DNA from: Chloroflexota bacterium
GTDB taxonomy: Bacteria > Chloroflexota > Chloroflexia > Thermomicrobiales > JADLAZ01
Length of the DNA stretch: 55,149 bases
NCBI GenBank assembly: GCA_020849725.1
Contig: JADLAZ010000150.1
Location: 1-55,149 of the forward strand
Direction: 5' to 3'
In this document: piece by piece, positions 36,820 through 46,191 of the stretch
How positions within the stretch are numbered: the first letter of the stretch is position 1
Layout of the letters: the number at the start of each line of letters is the position of its first letter
The notes under the pieces: generated by a model
What the model was told of the DNA's origin: nothing
Databases searched by the model: none
Seen by the model: only the letters and a program-made list of their open reading frames with translations
Made by a program: the position numbers and the translations under genes

Positions 36820-37755
36820 CACCAGCCGCAGCGCCCGCGGGTCGGCTGTGAAGGTCATCGGCGTCTGGTCGACGATGTCGCCGTCGGCCTGCACCGGCAC
36901 CGGCTGGGCGGTCTCGATGCGGATGTGGCGCGCCCGGTGATAGGTCACGCCCGGCTGGCGCCGGTGACGACGGCGCAGCACACTGACGAGATTGGCGATG
37001 CGCGCCGGCACCGGCACGTTGTGGAACAGCACCACGTCCAGCATGGCGTCGTCGACGACGGCCTCGTGCGCGATCTCCAGCACGCCGCCGTAGCCGCGAA
37101 TATTGCTGACGACGGCCATGATCATCCGGTCCCGAACGACCATCCCGTCCAGCGTGACCGTCATCATTACGCCCGGATGGACGAACAAGGCCCGGACGAA
37201 GGCGGCGATCATCAGCGGCGCCTTCAGCAGCCGTGGCCGGCGGCGCGGTGCGTGCTGAACCGCCTGCACCACGTCGGCATCCAGGCCGACGCTGGCCATC
37301 ATAATGAAGGCGCGCGCGCCGGCGCGGCCGACGTCGATCGGCTGGACCGCGCCGGTCAGCAGCACATCGGCCGCGCGCACCGGGTCAAGTGGAATGCCGA
37401 ACTCGCGCGCCAGCACGTTGGCCGTCCCGGTCGGGATGATGCCCAGCGCCACCGGCGTGCCGGCCAGCGCCTGGACGATCTCGCTGAGCGTGCCGTCGCC
37501 GCCACAGCCAACGACGGCGGCGTACCCGCGCTCGACGGCCGTCGCCGCCAGTTCGGTGGCATGGCCCTCAGCCTCGGTCTGAACGACGTCGAGTTGCCAG
37601 CCGGCGCCGGCCAGCCGGTCGGCAGCCGGCATGGCGCCGGGCCACAGGCCCAGCCCGGCGTGCGGGTTCACGATCACCATCGCCCGCGGCGGCGTGTCGG
37701 CGGTGGCCAGGCCAGCGGCCATGGCGATGGGCGCGGCATCGGTCGGCGTCTCCAT
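36799..37755 (-). CDS. diacylglycerol/lipid kinase family protein (YegS-like)
   Basis: Lipid kinase of the DagK/YegS family, 318 aa. The nucleotide-binding motif is VGCGGDGTLSEIVQAL (about residue 80), followed by GIIPTGTANVLAREFGIP, the family signature. The second domain (MTVTLDGM, VVSNIRGYGG, DDAMLDVVLF) fits the YegS beta-sandwich. It probably phosphorylates a lipid or a polyprenol-type substrate. It begins 28 nt after the stop of the small membrane protein upstream, so the two are cotranscribed, and it converges with the DUF4388 gene. Confidence 0.9.
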   Translation of the reverse strand: METPTDAAPIAMAAGLATADTPPRAMVIVNPHAGLGLWPGAMPAADRLAGAGWQLDVVQTEAEGHATELAATAVERGYAAVVGCGGDGTLSEIVQALAGTPVALGIIPTGTANVLAREFGIPLDPVRAADVLLTGAVQPIDVGRAGARAFIMMASVGLDADVVQAVQHAPRRRPRLLKAPLMIAAFVRALFVHPGVMMTVTLDGMVVRDRMIMAVVSNIRGYGGVLEIAHEAVVDDAMLDVVLFHNVPVPARIANLVSVLRRRHRRQPGVTYHRARHIRIETAQPVPVQADGDIVDQTPMTFTADPRALRLVLPARPG

Positions 37756-37783
37756 CAGCCCACAATCCCGCGCATCCCCGCGC

Positions 37784-38209
37784 TCACAGCCACTGCCACC
37801 AGCGCTGCCGCATCCAGCCGCCGCGCCCCTGGCCGGCACGCAGGCGATCGGCGCGGAAGCCATGGCGGCCCCGGTACAGCAGCGAGTACAGCGCCGGCCG
37901 GGCGGGCCGATTCGTCGCCAGGTCGAGCAGCAGGTGCAGCAGCAGCGCCAGCGCCCCAACGCGCGCCGGCCCGGCCAGCGCCCCGCGGCCGCCGAGCAGC
38001 AGCGCCGCCACCAGCTCCCAGCCGTGCAGCGGCAGGACCACCCAGCGCCGCCGGCCGGCCCAGCGGGCGAGCGCCAGATCGACCAGATGATCGGCATCGA
38101 CCAGCACGCCGGCCACCAGCGCCACCGCTCGCTCCGGCCAGCTCAGCCGGCGGCGCAGCAGCGCCAGCGCCAGCACCGTGGCGGCCAGATGCACCCGCGG
38201 CCGAGCCAT
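37784..38209 (-). CDS. small membrane protein, YdjM-like metal-dependent hydrolase family
   Basis: A 141-aa protein with about three membrane segments. Histidines and acids typical of membrane-bound metal-dependent hydrolases are present: LVDADHLVDLALARW, LPLHGWELVAALLL and HLLLDLATN. ATG at 38209 has GGAGAAGGG just upstream. It lies directly upstream of the lipid-kinase-like gene in the same direction, which may hint at a common role in membrane lipid turnover. The enzymatic activity of the family is not established. Confidence 0.65.
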   Translation of the reverse strand: MARPRVHLAATVLALALLRRRLSWPERAVALVAGVLVDADHLVDLALARWAGRRRWVVLPLHGWELVAALLLGGRGALAGPARVGALALLLHLLLDLATNRPARPALYSLLYRGRHGFRADRLRAGQGRGGWMRQRWWQWL

Positions 38210-38686
38210 GCCCTTCTCCCCGCCCACTTCCCCGGTCCCGCCCCGGAGTGTAGCACGCTGTCCAATGAGAGGCCGGCGACTGAAGTCACACCAGTGGGGT
38301 GCTGTAGCGCCACGACGTCCGCCGCCGCGGGCGGGGTTGGGTTCCGTCCTAATCCGCACAGGCGGGTGTCGTGGCCGGCAGACCCTTCAGGCACGGTTTC
38401 AATCGCCGGCCATCATGCAGCGAGCAAGGATGGGGCGCGCCCACTGGGAGCGACCGGCCCGTTGCAGACGCGTATCGTCGGCGGCAGCGAACTCAAAGAG
38501 TCACCCAGGTGCCTGTGGGTCCCTACGGCTGTCCCGCAGCGTGACTGACACCGGCCGCATGCCGGCCTCCTCCCAAGTGGAGCACTGCCGCCAGGGCCGC
38601 CCGCGAACCGCCGGCCACCGGCCGACGTAGATGCCAGCAGAAGCATGGCCGCCCGCTCAGGGAACCGGGCGCGCGAGGGAGCCAGG
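38210..38686. other. 477-nt intergenic stretch, no gene recognised
   Basis: Divergent region between the YdjM-like and CPBP genes. I see short GC hairpins but no promoter with good boxes, no tRNA and no ORF with coding character or ribosome site. A small non-coding RNA cannot be ruled out by eye. Confidence 0.4.
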
Positions 38687-39412
38687 ATGATTCAGGCGCT
38701 CCTGCTGACGATGGCGCTGGTGGCGGTGGCCGGCCTGCTGACGGTGGCGACCGGCTCGCGCTGGCCGATGGCGCTGCTGATGGCCGGGCTGCTGGGACAG
38801 AGCCTGCTGCGGCTCGACTGGCGGCGCGACATCGTCGGGCCGTTCCGGCGCATCCGTCCGCGCCACCTGCTGGTCGGCCTGGCCGCGCTGCTGCTGCCAT
38901 TCACCGTCTTTCTCCTCACCGCCGACGTGCCGCTGCTGAATTGGAGCCTGCTGAGCCTGCTCGGCGCGAGCGAGACCGGCAACGTGGCCGGCGCCGGGCT
39001 GCAGGTCGGCATCTGGTTCGCCGTGCCCTACGCGCTGCTGCTGCTGGCCTGCCTGCCGGCGCTGGCGCTGATCGAGGAGTACTGGTTCCGGCGCGGCACG
39101 CGCGGCTGGCGCGATGGCCTGGGGCGCAGCCTGGCGTTCGGGCTGGTGCACATGCTCGTCGGCGTGCCACTCGGCGTCGCCCTGCTGGGCCTGGCGCCGG
39201 TGGGATTGCTGTTCACCGCCGTCTACCTGCGCGCTGCCCGCCGCGAGCCGGCGCCCGGCGACCCACCGCCCGCCTTCGGCCACCTGCGCTTCGCCATCTC
39301 CGAGGCCGAGCGGAGGGGCATCGACGCCTCGGCGCTGCAGCACCTGGCCTACAACACCATCGCCGTCACGCTCGCCATGGCGGCCCTGCTGCTGGAGCCG
39401 CTGGCGGTCTAG
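38687..39412 (+). CDS. CPBP intramembrane metalloprotease
   Basis: Polytopic membrane protein, 241 aa. The CPBP/Abi signature is present: EEYWFRRG (EExxxR), FGLVHMLVGVPLG with the second-motif His, and HLAYNT with the final His. This fold includes CAAX-prenyl proteases and bacteriocin-immunity proteins. The substrate is unknown. ATG at 38687 follows GGAGCCAGG. The C-terminus is hydrophobic. Confidence 0.8.
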   Translation: MIQALLLTMALVAVAGLLTVATGSRWPMALLMAGLLGQSLLRLDWRRDIVGPFRRIRPRHLLVGLAALLLPFTVFLLTADVPLLNWSLLSLLGASETGNVAGAGLQVGIWFAVPYALLLLACLPALALIEEYWFRRGTRGWRDGLGRSLAFGLVHMLVGVPLGVALLGLAPVGLLFTAVYLRAARREPAPGDPPPAFGHLRFAISEAERRGIDASALQHLAYNTIAVTLAMAALLLEPLAV

Positions 39413-39504
39413 ATACCGTGCGGCGGCCAATCATCCAAATCGATCGTTGACTCGTATACCAGGGCAAGCACTCGCCGCCCGGCCCCCACGGGCAGGAGCC
39501 CCCC

Positions 39505-39735
39505 ATGGACGCACCGATACCCCGCATGCCCCCACCCACGGCCTGGTCGGACGTCAGCCTGCACCGGCTGCACCGGCTGCTGGCGCTCGCACCCGAGGCC
39601 GCGCCGGCCGAGCTGACGCCGCTCGAGGCGCTGGCGCTGCTGGAGTGGAGCCGGATGGCGGTCTATGCCGACTGCCACGCTGCCGGCGCCGGCGACCCGG
39701 CCCGCACCATGCTGCGCGAGGCGCTGCGCCGCTAG
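39505..39735 (+). CDS. small protein of unknown function, 76 aa
   Basis: A short ORF with a good ribosome site (AGGAG, 8 nt before ATG) and high-GC codon use like its neighbours. The sequence SLHRLHRLLALAPEAAP, then TPLEALALLEWSRMAVYADC, is helical and could be a small DNA- or protein-binding unit, but no family is recognised. It lies between the CPBP and MBL genes. Confidence 0.45.
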   Translation: MDAPIPRMPPPTAWSDVSLHRLHRLLALAPEAAPAELTPLEALALLEWSRMAVYADCHAAGAGDPARTMLREALRR

Positions 39736-39811
39736 GTCCGCGCCTGAGTTCCCTGCCCGCGCCGCGCGCCAATCGCGCGCTATACTGCCACGACGACGAG
39801 GAGGCGGCAGG

Positions 39812-40642
39812 ATGGCGCAGGCGGTGACCGGGACGGCGCTGGTGGAGGAGATCACGCGGCAGGTCGTGCCATCGGGCACGGTCGCGGTCTGGTGGCTGGG
39901 CCAGTCGAGCCTGGTGCTGAAGATCGCGGGCGACATCGTCTACATCGACCCGTACCTCGTGCCGAGCGCGCGCCGACTGACGCCACCGGCCTGCGCACCC
40001 GAGGCGATCAACCACGCCGACCTGGTGCTGTGCACGCACGACCACGGCGACCACATCGACCCGGCGGCGCTGCCGGCGCTGGCGGCCGCGTCGCCTCAGG
40101 CGCGCGTCGTCGCACCCCGGCCGGCGGCCGAGCGGGTCGCCGCGCTCGTTGGTGACGCGGCCCGCGTCGTGGCCGCCGAAGCCGGCCAGCCGCTGGTGTT
40201 GGGGCCGATCGAGATACTGCCCATCGCCGCCAAGCACGAGGCGTTCGACGAGCATCCCACGCTCGGCTACCCCTACCTGGGCTACATCCTGCGCGTCGAC
40301 GACCTGACGATCTACAACGCCGGCGACACCATCCCCTACGAAGGGCTGGTCGAGACACTGGCGCCGCTGGCGATCGACCTGGCCTTCCTGCCAATCAACG
40401 GCCGCGACTTCTTCCGCACCCGCGCCGGCACGATCGGCAACCTGGACTACCGCGAGGCGGCCGAGCTGGCGGCCGCCATCGGCGTCGATACGGTCGTGCC
40501 GGTCCACTACGGCATGTTCGCCGGCAACACCGTGCCGCCCGGCCACTTCATCAGCTATCTGGCTGAGATGCATCCCACCGTCCAGGCCCACGTCCTCGGC
40601 CGCTACCGCGGCTTCCTCTACACGCCCTGGCGACGCGGCTAA
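39812..40642 (+). CDS. MBL-fold metallo-hydrolase (UlaG-like)
   Basis: Metallo-beta-lactamase-fold protein, 276 aa. The metal motif is CTHDHGDHID (HxHxDH, about residue 75), preceded by WWLGQSSLVLKIAGD and YIDPYLVPS, and followed by NAGDTIPYEGL and PVHYGMF. This pattern matches the UlaG/L-ascorbate-6-phosphate lactonase group. ATG follows GAGGAGGCGG. A TATACT at 39781-39786 may be its -10. It lies just ahead of a sugar ABC transporter, compatible with a role in sugar-lactone use, though it has its own promoter region. Confidence 0.85.
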   Translation: MAQAVTGTALVEEITRQVVPSGTVAVWWLGQSSLVLKIAGDIVYIDPYLVPSARRLTPPACAPEAINHADLVLCTHDHGDHIDPAALPALAAASPQARVVAPRPAAERVAALVGDAARVVAAEAGQPLVLGPIEILPIAAKHEAFDEHPTLGYPYLGYILRVDDLTIYNAGDTIPYEGLVETLAPLAIDLAFLPINGRDFFRTRAGTIGNLDYREAAELAAAIGVDTVVPVHYGMFAGNTVPPGHFISYLAEMHPTVQAHVLGRYRGFLYTPWRRG

Positions 40643-40658
40643 CGGCGCCGGAGCCGGA

Positions 40659-40687
40659 TTGACGGCCCACCGCGCCCGGCTTATACT
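40659..40687 (+). promoter_or_regulatory. sigma-70-type promoter of the sugar ABC operon
   Basis: TTGACG at 40659-40664 and TATACT at 40682-40687 are separated by exactly 17 nt, the best promoter match in the window apart from that of tRNA-Thr. It would leave a 5' leader of about 150 nt before the binding-protein ATG. Confidence 0.65.
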
Positions 40688-40847
40688 GCGGCCACGGGCG
40701 ACAACCACGCCAGGACCGGTGCTGCCGACCCGCATCCCCTGGCGCATCACGTGCCCGCCGCGCATCCGGAGCGTTCCAGACGGCAGGTGTGCGCCTGTCC
40801 GTGGCATTCGTCTGGCGCCAGCCGCCACGAGGATGAGGAAGACTACC

Positions 40848-42329
40848 ATGCAGCACCCGCGGGGCACGACACGTCGCGACCTGTTGAAGCTGGGCGGGCT
40901 GGGCCTGACCAGCGCCGCCCTGCTGGCCGCCTGCGGTGGCGCGCCAGCTAGCCCAACGGCCAAGCCGGCCGCCGAGCCGACCAAGCCGGCCGCCGCCGCA
41001 CCGACGACCGCCCCGGCCGCCCCGGCCGCTAAGCCGACCGAGGCGCCCAAGCCAGCCGCCGAGGCAACCGTGCCGGCCGTCATCAAGCCCGCCTCCGGCG
41101 CCAAGGGCATCACCTTGCGCTACCATTCCCGCACCGGATCCGAGGCCGATACCCTCAACGACCGGCTGCCCGAGTTCGCCGACAAGACCGGCCTCGAGGT
41201 CAAGCCGGAGCAGTTCCCCGGCGGCGAGTACTACCAGAAGGTCCAGACGCTGGTGGCCGGCGGCCAGGTCGGCGATGTGCTGTGGATGGCCCTCAGCATC
41301 GGCTGGCCGATCTGGGGCGCGACCGGCATCCTCCAGCCCGTCGACGACTTCGTCAGCCAGGAGAAGTTCGATACCAGCCAGTACTACAAGGCCGCCTTGG
41401 ACCAACTGCTGCTCAATGGCCAGCTGTACGCGCTCCCGTTCAAGCTGCAGCCGGGGCAGATGGGCCTCTACTACAACGCCAACGCCTTCAAGGAGGCCGG
41501 CGCCAAAGAGCCCAGCATGGATATGAAGTTCGACGATCTGCTGACCACAGCCAAGGCGCTGACCAAGGCCACTGGCGACCGCGTCGAGCGCTACGGCTTC
41601 CTGGCCTGGCTCACCTCCGGCGACAACCCCGGCGGTTGGCAGGCGACCGTCCACTATGCCCGCGCGTTCGGCGCCGAACTCATGGACGCCGAGGGCAAGA
41701 AGTCGCAACTGACCGACCCGAAGTTCAAGGAAGCCATCAGCTGGGTCTATGACGCCGTCTTCAAGCACAAGGTCGCGCCGTCACTCAAGCAGATCACCGG
41801 CGACGTGGACGCCATGTTCGTCGCTGGCGCCGGAGCGATGTTCCAGTCCGGCTCCTGGACCAAGAGCGTTCAGACGCGCGTCAAGGACAAGTTCGAGGTC
41901 AAGAACACGCTGATGCCGGTCGGGCCAAGCGGCAAGCGTGGCTCGCAGGCCATCGCTGACGCCATCGGTATCTACTCCAAGACCAAGTACCCCAAGGAGG
42001 CCTGGGAGCTGACCAAGTTCCTGTGCGACAAGGAGACCGGCATCCGCCTGGGCGAGGGTCGCGGCGGCGCCTCGGGCACCTCCGGCGGCCGCAAGGACGT
42101 CTTCGAAGACGCGCGCCTGAAGGCCAACCCGCTGCACCCGCCGTTCATCGAGGCCATCGCCATCGCCCAGCCACCGCGCTTCGCCGCCAACTTCCGCACC
42201 CAGGAGTACAATCAGGTCTTCTGGCAGAAGCTGACGGCGCTGTTCGTCGGCGACGCCCAGCCGACCGACAAGTTCTTCCAGGAGCTGGACCAGGAGTGCC
42301 AGCAAGTCCTGGACATGCCCAGGGCATAA
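40848..42329 (+). CDS. extracellular sugar-binding lipoprotein (CUT1 ABC)
   Basis: Solute-binding protein of a carbohydrate ABC transporter, 493 aa. A Tat-type start (RRDLLKLGGLG) leads to a lipobox LLAACGG, followed by a Pro/Ala/Lys linker of about 55 residues. The mature domain has the family-1 binding fold (TLNDRLPEFADKTGLEVKPE, ALPFKLQPGQMGLYYN). ATG at 40848 follows AGGAAG. Two permease genes follow, but no ATPase is present, so a shared MsiK-type ATPase elsewhere is inferred. Confidence 0.9.
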   Translation: MQHPRGTTRRDLLKLGGLGLTSAALLAACGGAPASPTAKPAAEPTKPAAAAPTTAPAAPAAKPTEAPKPAAEATVPAVIKPASGAKGITLRYHSRTGSEADTLNDRLPEFADKTGLEVKPEQFPGGEYYQKVQTLVAGGQVGDVLWMALSIGWPIWGATGILQPVDDFVSQEKFDTSQYYKAALDQLLLNGQLYALPFKLQPGQMGLYYNANAFKEAGAKEPSMDMKFDDLLTTAKALTKATGDRVERYGFLAWLTSGDNPGGWQATVHYARAFGAELMDAEGKKSQLTDPKFKEAISWVYDAVFKHKVAPSLKQITGDVDAMFVAGAGAMFQSGSWTKSVQTRVKDKFEVKNTLMPVGPSGKRGSQAIADAIGIYSKTKYPKEAWELTKFLCDKETGIRLGEGRGGASGTSGGRKDVFEDARLKANPLHPPFIEAIAIAQPPRFAANFRTQEYNQVFWQKLTALFVGDAQPTDKFFQELDQECQQVLDMPRA

Positions 42330-42340
42330 TCGAGTGATGC

Positions 42341-42384
42341 GTGACGAGTGATGAGCACGTGTACCCCCACTCATCACTCGTCAC
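42341..42384. repeat. perfect 15-bp hairpin between binding-protein and permease genes
   Basis: GTGACGAGTGATGAG at 42341-42355 pairs perfectly with CTCATCACTCGTCAC at 42370-42384, with a 14-nt loop. It belongs to the ATGAGTGATGAG repeat family and sits in the transcribed gap just before the permease ribosome site. This is where E. coli malE-malF carries a stabilising REP element. Confidence 0.8.
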
Positions 42385-42394
42385 TGGAGGCGGT

Positions 42395-43348
42395 ATGGTG
42401 ATGGCGCCGGGGCAGCGGCAGAGCTGGTCGATACGGCGGCAAGAGGCGATAGAGGGCTACCTCTACATCGCCCCCTGGCTGCTCGGCTTCTCGGTCTTCA
42501 CCATCTTCCCCGTCGTGTTCTCGCTCTACCTGAGCTTCACCAGCTACAACGTCCTCGTCTGGCCGCCGCCGTTCGTCGGCCTGGCCAATTTCGAGGAGGC
42601 GTTCTTCAAAGATCGCCTCTTCTGGCCATCGCTGTGGCGCACAGTCTATTTCGCGCTGCTGATCGTCCCGCTCGGCATCATCGGCTCGCTGGGCGCGGCG
42701 CTGCTGCTCAACCAGGGCTACAAGGGCACGACCATCTTCCGCACCCTCTACTATTTGCCGACGATCACGCCGATCATCGCCTCAGCGCTGCTGTGGATCT
42801 GGATCTTTCAGCCCAGTATCGGCGTGATGAACTACCTGCTCAGCCTGGTCGGCATCAACCCCGGGCCGGGCTGGCTGCAAAGCACCGTCTGGGCGATCCC
42901 GTCGGTGGCCATCATCGCCATGTGGGGCAGTGTCGGCGGCAGCCGCATGATCGTCTTCCTGGCTGGCCTGCAGGGTGTCTCCAAGGAACTGCACGAAGCC
43001 AGCGAGATCGACGGCGCCAACGCCTGGCAGCGCTTCTGGAACATCACCCTGCCGATGATCTCACCGACGATGTTCTTCAACCTGATCATCTCGGTCATCG
43101 CTGCGCTGAGCGTGTTCTCGATCGCCTATATCGCCACCGGCGGTGGCCCGGCCTACGCGACCTACTTCTACGTCTACTACCTGTTCAACAATGCCTTCCA
43201 GTTCTCGCGCATGGGCTACGCCTCGGCGCTGGCCTGGATCTTCCTGGTCGTCGTGCTGGCGCTGACCGTGCTGCAATTCACGGCCTCGAAGTACTGGGTC
43301 TTCTACGCTGGCGAGGAATCGAGCGAGCGAGGCAACGATGGCCGGTAA
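42395..43348 (+). CDS. sugar ABC transporter permease (MalF/UgpA type)
   Basis: Membrane permease with about six spans, 317 aa. It starts with GYLYIAPWLLGFSVFTIFPVVFSLYLSF. The EAA loop is present (EASEIDGANAWQRFWNITLP), which contacts the ATPase. ATG at 42395 lies 4 nt after GGAGG; ATG at 42401 is a possible alternative. It is transcribed between the binding protein and the second permease. Confidence 0.9.
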   Translation: MVMAPGQRQSWSIRRQEAIEGYLYIAPWLLGFSVFTIFPVVFSLYLSFTSYNVLVWPPPFVGLANFEEAFFKDRLFWPSLWRTVYFALLIVPLGIIGSLGAALLLNQGYKGTTIFRTLYYLPTITPIIASALLWIWIFQPSIGVMNYLLSLVGINPGPGWLQSTVWAIPSVAIIAMWGSVGGSRMIVFLAGLQGVSKELHEASEIDGANAWQRFWNITLPMISPTMFFNLIISVIAALSVFSIAYIATGGGPAYATYFYVYYLFNNAFQFSRMGYASALAWIFLVVVLALTVLQFTASKYWVFYAGEESSERGNDGR

Positions 43349-44243
43349 TGTCGCCACTCTCTCGGAGCAGGACCAGGTCCGGTCGTCGACGCGCGCCAAG
43401 CAGTGGCTCCGCTTGCGCGGGGGAGCCGGCTTCTACGGCATGGCGCTGTTGCTGACCGTCTTCTTCTTCGGGCCGTTCCTGTGGACCGTCCTGTCGTCGC
43501 TCAAGTCGCCTCAGGAGATCGTCACCTTCCCACCGACCTTCCTGCCGGAGGAGTGGCGCTGGCAGAACTACAGCCGCGCCTGGAACATGGTGCCGTTCGC
43601 CACCTTCTACCTGAACTCGATCATTGTCTGCGTGCTGGCGGTGGTTGGGCAGGTCATCTCGGCGACGCTGGTCGCTTTCGGCTTCGCCCGGTTTCGGTTC
43701 CCCGGCCGCAACATGCTCTTCACGCTGGTGCTGGCGACGCTGATCGTGCCCTGGGAGGTGACGATCGTGCCCAGCTTCCTGCTGTGGAAGCAGTTCGGCC
43801 AGCTCGACACGCTGGTGCCGCTGTGGCTGCCGGCCTGGTTCGGCGGCGGCGCCTTCTACATCTTTCTGCTGCGCCAGTTCTTCCTGACCCTGCCGCGCGA
43901 GTTCGACGAGGCAGCCAAGATCGACGGCGCCAGCTCGATCCAGACTCTGTGGCTGGTACTGCTGCCGCTGATGCGACCGGCGATGACGACCGTGGCAATC
44001 CTGTCGTTCCTGCAACACTGGCAGGAGTTCATCCAGCCGCTGATCTACCTCAATACGCCGACGAACTTCACCGTCTCGCTGGGCCTGCGCTACTTCCAGA
44101 CCGCGCCGACCGACGGCAGCGAGCCGAAGGAGCACCTGCTGATGGCCGGCACGATCATCGCCGCCATCCCCTGCATCATCCTCTTCTTCGCCGCCCAGCG
44201 CTACTTCGTGCGCGGCATCGTCATGAGCGGCATCAAGGGGTAG
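43338..44243 (+). CDS. sugar ABC transporter permease (MalG/UgpE type)
   Basis: Second membrane permease, 301 aa. It carries the coupling loop EFDEAAKIDGASSIQTLWLVLLP and the C-terminal spans GTIIAAIPCIILFFAAQRYFVRG. Its ATG lies 9 nt before the stop of the first permease, so translation is coupled. With the upstream binding protein it completes a CUT1-type importer except for the ATPase. The sugar is unknown. Confidence 0.9.
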   Translation: MAGNVATLSEQDQVRSSTRAKQWLRLRGGAGFYGMALLLTVFFFGPFLWTVLSSLKSPQEIVTFPPTFLPEEWRWQNYSRAWNMVPFATFYLNSIIVCVLAVVGQVISATLVAFGFARFRFPGRNMLFTLVLATLIVPWEVTIVPSFLLWKQFGQLDTLVPLWLPAWFGGGAFYIFLLRQFFLTLPREFDEAAKIDGASSIQTLWLVLLPLMRPAMTTVAILSFLQHWQEFIQPLIYLNTPTNFTVSLGLRYFQTAPTDGSEPKEHLLMAGTIIAAIPCIILFFAAQRYFVRGIVMSGIKG

Positions 44244-44422
44244 CCAGGGAAGCTGGGGCTGGGGCGGCCGCCGCTTGGGGGCGGGCGCCTTCACACGGGC
44301 AGGTGGAGGCTGATTGGAGCACCATGACCCCCATGAGGGGAGCATCCGTTGACATCGGCCGAGTCTCGTGAGGGTCAGGCGCCGAGGACCGGCAGACTGA
44401 TGACGTGCGCGGCGGTCGGCCG

Positions 44423-46072
44423 GTGAGCGAGGCCGCCGTGCCCACGGCCGGTCAGCACTCGCCCTCGACCACGGCGCAGCCGGCCGGGACCAGCGCGGTC
44501 GAGCTGGTGCGCGGCTCGGCCATCGTCATGGTCGGCTTCGTCCTCAGCCGGCTGCTCGGGCTGCTGCGCGAGATCATCATCGGCGCGCAGTACGGCACGA
44601 CCGCCGCCTACGATGCCTATGTCGCCGCCTTCCGGTTGCCGGACACACTCTTTCTGCTGGTCATGAGCGGCGCCTTCGGCTCGGCCTTCCTGCCGGTATT
44701 CGTCGGCTTCTGGGCCAGAGGCGAGTCGACCCGCGCCTGGCGGCTGGCCAACGCCGTCGTGACGCTGGCGCTGGCGGCCGGGCTGGTGCTGGCGGCCGTC
44801 AGCTATCTGTTGGCGCCGTGGCTGATGGCGACGATCATCGCGCCCGGCCTGACCGGCGATCAGCTCGACCTGGCGGTGGCGCTGACGCGACTGCTGCTGC
44901 TGTCGCCGTTGCTGCTCGGCCTGGGCGCAGCGGCGATGGGCATCCTCAACGCGCGCAAGCGCTTCGTCTGGCCGGCCTTCGCGCCGGTCGCCTACAACCT
45001 GGGCATCATCGGCGGCGCGCTGCTGCTCAACGATGCGCTCGGCATCTACGGTCTGGCGCTCGGCGTCGTGGCCGGCGCGGCCGGGCACTTCCTGGTCCAG
45101 ACGCCGGGGCTGTGGCGAGCCGGCCTGCACTACCGGCCGGTGCTGTCGGTGCGCGTCGACGGCCTGCCGGAGATGGCGCGCCTGTTCGGGCCGCGCGTGC
45201 TGGGGCAGGCCGCCTTCATGGTCAACTTCATCATCCTGACGAACCTGGCCTCACGCCTGCCCGAGGGCCGGTTGGCGGCGCTCAACTACGCCTACCTGCT
45301 GGCGATGCTGCCGCACGGCATCTTCGCCATGAGCCTGGCCACGGTCATCTTCCCGACGCTGGCCGAGCAGTACGGCCGCGCCGAGCTGGCGGCGGTGCGG
45401 GCGACGACGCAGGCGGTGCTGCGCCTGCTGCTGTTCGTCACCGTGCCGGCGGCAGTTGGGCTGCTCGTGCTGCGTGTGCCGCTGGTGCAGGTCTTGCTGC
45501 AGTGGCGCACCTTCACCGCCGAGTCGACGGCGCTGGTGAGCGAGGCCCTGGCCTGGTTCGCGCTGGGTCTGATCGGCGTGGCGGCAGTGGAGGCGCTGAC
45601 GCGCACCTTCTACGCCATGCATGACACGCGCACACCGGTGGTGGCGTCGCTGGCGACGATCGCGCTGACGCTGGGCACCAGCCTGCTGCTGATCGGGCCG
45701 ATGGGCCACGCCGGGCTGGCGCTCAGTCTCAGCCTGGCGGCGCTGGCGGAGATGGCGCTGCTGCTGGTGCTGCTGCGCCGCCGCCTCGGCCCGCTGCTGG
45801 GCGGACTGGCCGGCGCGCTCGGGCGCACGACGCTGGCGGCGATGGTCATGGCGGCGCTGCTGCTGCCCGTGAGCGAGGCCCTGGCGGTCGTCACCAGCCC
45901 GGCGCGCGGGCGCGGCCTGGTCGAGATCGCCTGGCTGCTGACGGCGCTGGGCTGGGGTGCGGCCGGCTATCTGGTCACCGCCTGGCTGGCCGGCGCGCCC
46001 GAGCTGCGCGCGCTCCAGGCGGCCGTCGCCCGGCGCCTGCCGGCGCCGGCACGACCGGTTGGCCGGTCCTGA
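44423..46072 (+). CDS. murJ: lipid II flippase MurJ (MviN family)
   Basis: Polytopic flippase with about fourteen spans, needed for peptidoglycan precursor export. Signatures: SRLLGLLREIIIGAQYGTT at the start, then DAYVAAFRLPDTLFLLV and MSGAFGSAFLPVF, the core MviN blocks. The GTG at 44423 gives a short N-terminal extension; a GTG at 44405 is also in frame. It ends at 46072 near a shared hairpin with the convergent ctaA gene. No other cell-wall gene is adjacent. Confidence 0.85.
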   Translation: MSEAAVPTAGQHSPSTTAQPAGTSAVELVRGSAIVMVGFVLSRLLGLLREIIIGAQYGTTAAYDAYVAAFRLPDTLFLLVMSGAFGSAFLPVFVGFWARGESTRAWRLANAVVTLALAAGLVLAAVSYLLAPWLMATIIAPGLTGDQLDLAVALTRLLLLSPLLLGLGAAAMGILNARKRFVWPAFAPVAYNLGIIGGALLLNDALGIYGLALGVVAGAAGHFLVQTPGLWRAGLHYRPVLSVRVDGLPEMARLFGPRVLGQAAFMVNFIILTNLASRLPEGRLAALNYAYLLAMLPHGIFAMSLATVIFPTLAEQYGRAELAAVRATTQAVLRLLLFVTVPAAVGLLVLRVPLVQVLLQWRTFTAESTALVSEALAWFALGLIGVAAVEALTRTFYAMHDTRTPVVASLATIALTLGTSLLLIGPMGHAGLALSLSLAALAEMALLLVLLRRRLGPLLGGLAGALGRTTLAAMVMAALLLPVSEALAVVTSPARGRGLVEIAWLLTALGWGAAGYLVTAWLAGAPELRALQAAVARRLPAPARPVGRS

Positions 46073-46134
46073 AACCGCCCGATCACCGACGCCCTGGCTG
46101 GCCACGCACGCCGGAGTAGAGGATGGGGGCCTCG

Positions 46135-46191
46135 GGGAGACCTCGGTGAACACCTCGCCGCCCGGCGGTGTCGCCGGTGGCGAGGTCTCCC
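46135..46191. terminator. hairpin between convergent murJ and ctaA
   Basis: GGGAGACCTCG at 46135-46145 pairs with CGAGGTCTCCC at 46181-46191, enclosing a second GC hairpin. It is perfectly placed between two convergent genes, so it may serve as a bidirectional terminator, although it lacks a U-tract. Confidence 0.55.
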
